A stretch of DNA of 10,533 nt, from contig JAOUDE010000064.1 of assembly GCA_029859455.1 (NCBI GenBank), positions 1 through 10,533 on the forward strand, written 5' to 3'. Below are positions 7,280-10,533 of the stretch, in pieces. The translations under genes and the position numbers were made by a program. This DNA is from Ignavibacteria bacterium (lineage in GTDB: Bacteria; Bacteroidota; Ignavibacteria; UBA10030; UBA6906). Every line of letters begins with the position of its first letter. The first letter of the stretch is position 1. A model generated the notes under the pieces. It was not told the DNA's origin, did not search any database, and saw only the letters and a list, made by a program, of their open reading frames with translations.

Positions 7280-8757
7280 AACTGAATGACGCATACGAAC
7301 CGGTAATCGGCCTTGAAGTCCACGCGCAGCTGCTGACCGCGTCAAAAGCGTTTTGCAGCTGTTCGACACAGTTTGGTGTGGAACCAAACAGTAATGTCTG
7401 TCCGGTATGCCTCGGCATGCCGGGGACTCTCCCCGTGCTGAACCGCAACCTCGTCGAGTTCATCATTCGGATGGGACTTGCGACCGGCTGTTCCATTACA
7501 CCACGGTCAGTCTTTGCCAGAAAAAACTATTTCTATCCGGATCTCCCCAAAGGCTATCAGATATCCCAGTTCGACCTTCCTCTTTGCACCGGCGGATCGG
7601 TCGAAATCGATCTGGATGACGGAAGCCGGAAGACGATCCGCCTGACACGCATTCATATGGAAGAAGATGCCGGCAAATCGATACACGATATCGATGTGGA
7701 CACACTGGTTGATGTAAACAGATGCGGGGTCCCCCTGATCGAAATCGTCTCCGAACCGGACATGCGGTCACCCCGTGAAGCATATCTGTTCCTGACCCGC
7801 ATCAGACAGCTGGTGACCTATCTTGGCATCTGTGACGGCAACATGGAAGAGGGGAGCCTGAGAGCGGACGCCAATATCTCCGTGCGGAGGAAAGGGACCA
7901 CTCCGTTCGGGACCAAGACCGAGGTCAAGAACATGAATTCGTTCCGGTATGTTGAACGGGCTCTCGAGTTCGAGATCAACCGTCAGATTCAGGTTTTGAC
8001 AGAAGGAGGAACGGTTGCTCAGGAAACCCTCCTCTGGGATGCGAACCTCGGTGTGGCGATTCCGATGCGAAGCAAGGAGGAAGCGCATGATTACAGGTAT
8101 TTTCCGGATCCTGATCTGGTTCCGGTTCTGGTCGAGGAGGCCTGGACCGGGCGGATACGGGAGTCGATGCCGGAACTCCCCACGGTGCGAAGGGATCGGT
8201 TCGAATCGACGCTGGGACTTCCCCGCTACGATGCCGATGTTCTGACAGCCGAGAAGGAAACAGCGGATTATTTCGAAGACACACTGCAGGAACTGACGAA
8301 TCAAACCGGGAGAGACCGGAAGGATCTGGCGAAACCTGTCAGCAACTGGGTTATGACCGATATCCTTCGCGTCATGGGAGAACGGAAGCTGGCCATCGGA
8401 CAGGTCCCGATTTCGCCCGTAAGGCTTGCCGGGATGATTCGCCTGATCCTGGACGGGACTATCAGCGGAACGATCGCAAAAGAACTGTTCGAAGAGATGC
8501 TTGGATCGGATGAGGATCCTGAATCAATTGTTGAACGGAAAGGACTTGTGCAGGTCTCTGATCATGGTGTTCTCTCCGCAGCCATCCAGGAAGTCCTCGA
8601 CAATTCACCCGATCAGGTCAGGAAATACATCAACGGAAGTGACAAGGTGTTCGGATTCTTCGTCGGACAGACGATGAAGAAACTGCAGGGAAAAGGGAAT
8701 CCCTCAGTCATCAATGAACTGCTTCGAAAGAAGCTTGACGGGCTGAAGTCCGCCTGA
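7276..8757 (+). CDS. gatB: Aspartyl/glutamyl-tRNA(Asn/Gln) amidotransferase subunit B
   Basis: A 493-residue GatB, the kinase-like subunit of the GatCAB amidotransferase. It activates misacylated Glu-tRNA(Gln) or Asp-tRNA(Asn) with ATP, so that ammonia delivered from GatA yields Gln- or Asn-tRNA. Features are GLEVHAQL (12-19), a zinc site made by C27, C29, C42 and C45 (CSC and CPVC), the signature FYPDLPKGYQISQ (86-98), RIHMEEDAGK (125-134) contributing metal-binding acidic residues, and DVNRCGVPLIEIVSEPD in the catalytic cradle. The C-terminal part (about 350-493) matches the helical and YqeY-like tail that binds tRNA, ending in a normal length. Its presence implies that Gln and/or Asn tRNAs are made by the indirect route here. 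gatA and gatC are not adjacent, which is common. The ATG lies inside the end of the dinB-like gene (ATGA overlap) with only a distant AGGAA at 7256-7260, consistent with translational coupling. Confidence 0.97.
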   Translation: MKLNDAYEPVIGLEVHAQLLTASKAFCSCSTQFGVEPNSNVCPVCLGMPGTLPVLNRNLVEFIIRMGLATGCSITPRSVFARKNYFYPDLPKGYQISQFDLPLCTGGSVEIDLDDGSRKTIRLTRIHMEEDAGKSIHDIDVDTLVDVNRCGVPLIEIVSEPDMRSPREAYLFLTRIRQLVTYLGICDGNMEEGSLRADANISVRRKGTTPFGTKTEVKNMNSFRYVERALEFEINRQIQVLTEGGTVAQETLLWDANLGVAIPMRSKEEAHDYRYFPDPDLVPVLVEEAWTGRIRESMPELPTVRRDRFESTLGLPRYDADVLTAEKETADYFEDTLQELTNQTGRDRKDLAKPVSNWVMTDILRVMGERKLAIGQVPISPVRLAGMIRLILDGTISGTIAKELFEEMLGSDEDPESIVERKGLVQVSDHGVLSAAIQEVLDNSPDQVRKYINGSDKVFGFFVGQTMKKLQGKGNPSVINELLRKKLDGLKSA

Positions 8758-8774
8758 AAAAGGAGACGAAACGG

Positions 8775-9539
8775 ATGCGTCCTATTGTGATTGCCGGAAA
8801 CTGGAAAATGAATCTCGACCTTGGAGAAACAAGAACCCTCCTCAACGGGATTCTTCAGGGGGTTGCCTCCGCGAGAAAAGAATCGACCCATGTCATTGTT
8901 TGTCCCCCGTTTACCTCCCTTTCGCTTGCCTCGGAAATCCTCAGAGGTTCGGCAATCCGGCTCGGCGCCCAGAATATGTCTCATCATGATAACGGCGCAT
9001 TCACCGGTGAAATCTCCTGGGGGATGTTGAAAGCTGTCGGCTGCCGGTACGTCATCATCGGTCACTCCGAGCGGCGCCAGTTCTATGGTGAAACCGATAA
9101 GCTCATTTCATTGAAAATGAAAAAAGCGCTCGACCATGATCTTATTCCGATATTCTGTGTCGGTGAAACGCTGGAGCAGCGCGAGCGTGGTGAAACCGAG
9201 ACGGTCATCACAAACCAGATCAGGGGGGGGCTGGAGGGAGTTTCGACGGGAGAGGCGGCGCGGATGATTCTGGCGTATGAACCGGTCTGGGCGATCGGCA
9301 CCGGGAAGACGGCGACACCGCAGCAGGCGCAGGACGTGCACAAGGTCATCCGCTCGCTTCTCGCGGACCAGTTTGATTCCACCCTTGCTGCGTCTATTCC
9401 GATCCAGTATGGTGGGAGCGTGAAGCCGGAGAATGCTTCCGATCTTCTGGCTTGCGACGACATTGATGGTGCTCTTGTAGGCGGGGCGTGCCTCAAGGCG
9501 GAATCATTTCTGGGAATCGTAGCATCCGCGAACCGGTAA
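8775..9539 (+). CDS. tpiA: Triosephosphate isomerase
   Basis: A 254-residue cytoplasmic TIM that interconverts dihydroxyacetone phosphate and glyceraldehyde 3-phosphate in glycolysis and gluconeogenesis. All catalytic elements are visible: GNWKMN with K11, the electrophile H97 in IIGHSERR, the base E169 in AYEPVWAIGTGKTA (which continues into flexible loop 6), and the phosphate-binding QYGGSVKPEN (211-220) and LVGGACL (234-240). Length is standard. The start is well supported by AGGAG at 8761-8765, nine bases before the ATG and just after the gatB stop at 8755-8757. An uninterrupted run of eight G at 9223-9230 lies within the codons for R150-G151-G152; the frame is intact across it. The gene is probably the last of the run beginning at sucC or earlier, although no hairpin terminator follows it. 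Confidence 0.98.
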   Translation: MRPIVIAGNWKMNLDLGETRTLLNGILQGVASARKESTHVIVCPPFTSLSLASEILRGSAIRLGAQNMSHHDNGAFTGEISWGMLKAVGCRYVIIGHSERRQFYGETDKLISLKMKKALDHDLIPIFCVGETLEQRERGETETVITNQIRGGLEGVSTGEAARMILAYEPVWAIGTGKTATPQQAQDVHKVIRSLLADQFDSTLAASIPIQYGGSVKPENASDLLACDDIDGALVGGACLKAESFLGIVASANR

Positions 9540-9554
9540 TTGTATTATTTTCCA

Positions 9555-9583
9555 TTGATTTTCGGGGTTTTCTTGCTTATATT
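9555..9583 (+). promoter_or_regulatory. Candidate promoter for the GH2 gene
   Basis: TTGATT at 9555-9560 is separated by 17 bases from TATATT at 9578-9583, a good sigma-70-like match (four of six and five of six to consensus). Read by the Bacteroidota rule it is TTG, 20 bases, TATATTCT, which has two mismatches to TAnnTTTG. Either reading puts the transcription start near 9590, some 25-40 bases before the possible TTG starts. It sits in a locally AT-rich stretch right after the tpiA stop, in an otherwise GC-rich window. Function is inferred. Confidence 0.4.
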
Positions 9584-9630
9584 CTTCACAGAAGAGACCT
9601 TACCTCCCACACTTGCAAGCCCGGGCGTAT

Positions 9631-10533
9631 TTGTTCAGAAAAACGCTGAAATCGAGTCCTCGAGCAGTACCGAGCTTTCTTTCCTTCTTTCTTCTGTTGA
9701 CAACTACCCTCCTTTTCGTGGCCGGGGCAGTATCAGATGAGATCTTCCTGGAAAACGGAACCCCTTTAACCGTCGGAGATGACAGTGGTTTTCTGCTTGA
9801 CAGTCCATTCCGTGAGAAACTTGACCTTTCGGGGGCCTGGTTCTACTCGGTAGATGGGGGTGGGGCTGGCAGTGTCCGACTCCCGGCTGCCTTCGATTTT
9901 GAGGGAAATGTGACGTTTTCCAGGACGGTCGAACTGACCCCGGAACAGGTCGACCGGTACACCTTCCATCTCGTCCTCCTTGGGGTGAACTATCGATGTG
10001 ACGTATTTGTGAACGGCGAGTATGTGGCCGGGCACGAAGGAGGATACACCAGTATTGTCCGGGAGATCCCCCCATCGCTTCTCCAGCCTGGTAATGAAAA
10101 TCAGATCAGACTGCAGGTTGACAACCGCCTCGACAGCCGGATGACAATTCCCGGTCGTTTGCAGGTGTGGGGATGGAGGAACTACGGGGGTGTGCTTCGT
10201 GATCTGTTCATCCTGGCAACTCCCAAATTTTTCATCAGGAATATGAACGTCGAATCGACACTCGTGAAGGGTGGATCTTCGGTCAGTTTGAGAATTCAGC
10301 CGGTGCTTGGTGGGGAGATCATGGCGAACGAGCCGGGTGCGCGGACGGTTCAGAAGCCGGCGTTCTACGTCGACCTCGTGGAGAAAATATCGGGAACGGT
10401 TGTTGCTCAGAGTGCCGCCGTTCCGGTCCAATCAACAAATGAGGGGTGGCAGTGTGCTCCTGCTCAGGTCGTCCTGCAACAGCCGAATCTCTGGAGTCCC
10501 GAGAATCCGGACCTGTACATCCTGCGCGGCGTT
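9631..10533 (+). CDS. Secreted glycoside hydrolase family 2 protein, N-terminal part (3' truncated by window)
   Basis: The frame is open from 9559 to the window edge. From TTG 9631 it gives 301 residues. Residues 1-33 look like a signal peptide: basic FRKTLKSSPR, then hydrophobic FLSFFLLLTTTLLFVAGA, with cleavage near AGA. Next comes the GH2 sugar-binding jelly-roll domain, with LSGAWFY, the strand GVNYRCDVFVNGEYVAGHEGG and LQPGNENQIRLQVDN. NYGGVLRDLFI then leads into the Ig-like domain, which ends at PNLWSPENPDLY. The window stops just before the catalytic barrel. Beta-galactosidase, beta-glucuronidase, beta-mannosidase or a non-catalytic relative therefore cannot be told apart. No ATG occurs in frame until 10141, inside the domain, so a TTG start is likely. 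TTG 9631 gives the cleaner signal peptide. TTG 9613 would add MQARAY, and neither has a convincing Shine-Dalgarno sequence. The strand and family call are solid; the exact start is not. Confidence 0.8.
   Translation, partial: MFRKTLKSSPRAVPSFLSFFLLLTTTLLFVAGAVSDEIFLENGTPLTVGDDSGFLLDSPFREKLDLSGAWFYSVDGGGAGSVRLPAAFDFEGNVTFSRTVELTPEQVDRYTFHLVLLGVNYRCDVFVNGEYVAGHEGGYTSIVREIPPSLLQPGNENQIRLQVDNRLDSRMTIPGRLQVWGWRNYGGVLRDLFILATPKFFIRNMNVESTLVKGGSSVSLRIQPVLGGEIMANEPGARTVQKPAFYVDLVEKISGTVVAQSAAVPVQSTNEGWQCAPAQVVLQQPNLWSPENPDLYILRGV

Noticed and set aside
3996..9539. Idea that rocA, sucC, the dinB-like gene, gatB and tpiA form a novel functional system.
   Set aside because: They are ordinary metabolic and translation genes with standard motifs. 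Only sucC, the dinB-like gene and gatB are tightly coupled, and nothing beyond co-orientation links the rest functionally.
9766..10431. Minus-strand frame of 221 codons opposite the GH2 gene.
   Set aside because: The + strand frame here has clear GH2 motifs and a signal peptide; the antisense translation matches nothing recognisable.

Overview
This 10.5 kb window is dense bacterial chromosome. All recognisable genes lie on the + strand, with small gaps or short overlaps. There is no sign of a mobile element, CRISPR array, tRNA or rRNA. The DNA is GC-rich with a strong G/C preference at third codon positions, which is why several long antisense reading frames exist that are not genes. The gene content suggests a member of the Bacteroidota/Ignavibacteriota/Chlorobiota (FCB) group: a one-chain NagZ-like plus beta-lactamase-fold enzyme, a RocA-type P5C dehydrogenase, a secreted GH2 enzyme, and an upstream element matching the Bacteroidota promoter pattern (TTG-N20-TAnnTTTG). 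This placement is an inference. Clear Shine-Dalgarno sequences before two genes fit Ignavibacteria/Chlorobi-like lineages better than classical Bacteroidetes.

Bases 1-112 hold the probable last codons of an unseen upstream gene and a candidate promoter. Bases 113-3955 form a likely peptidoglycan salvage module. It has a cytoplasmic BadF/BadG-family amino-sugar kinase, followed 9 bases later by a secreted 964-residue protein. That protein joins a two-domain GH3 beta-N-acetylglucosaminidase to a serine beta-lactamase-fold hydrolase. In Bacillus subtilis the same two activities are separate neighbouring proteins, NagZ and the MurNAc-L-Ala amidase AmiE. The kinase would phosphorylate the released GlcNAc and possibly MurNAc, as MurK does.

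Bases 3996-9539 carry central metabolism and housekeeping genes. These are 1-pyrroline-5-carboxylate dehydrogenase (proline/arginine catabolism to glutamate), succinyl-CoA ligase beta subunit (TCA cycle), a small DinB/YfiT-like metal-site protein, GatB (Glu/Asp-tRNA amidotransferase) and triosephosphate isomerase. sucC, the dinB-like gene and gatB overlap by 1 and 4 bases and are probably translationally coupled. Partners (sucD, gatA, gatC, putA) are not in the window.

Bases 9540-9630 are a short promoter-bearing gap. From about 9631 to the window edge runs the 5' part of a secreted glycoside hydrolase family 2 protein with no ATG start available. It is cut off just before its catalytic barrel.

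I see no previously undescribed defence or mobile system. The most interesting items are the one-chain muropeptide enzyme with its kinase and the non-ATG-started secreted GH2 gene.
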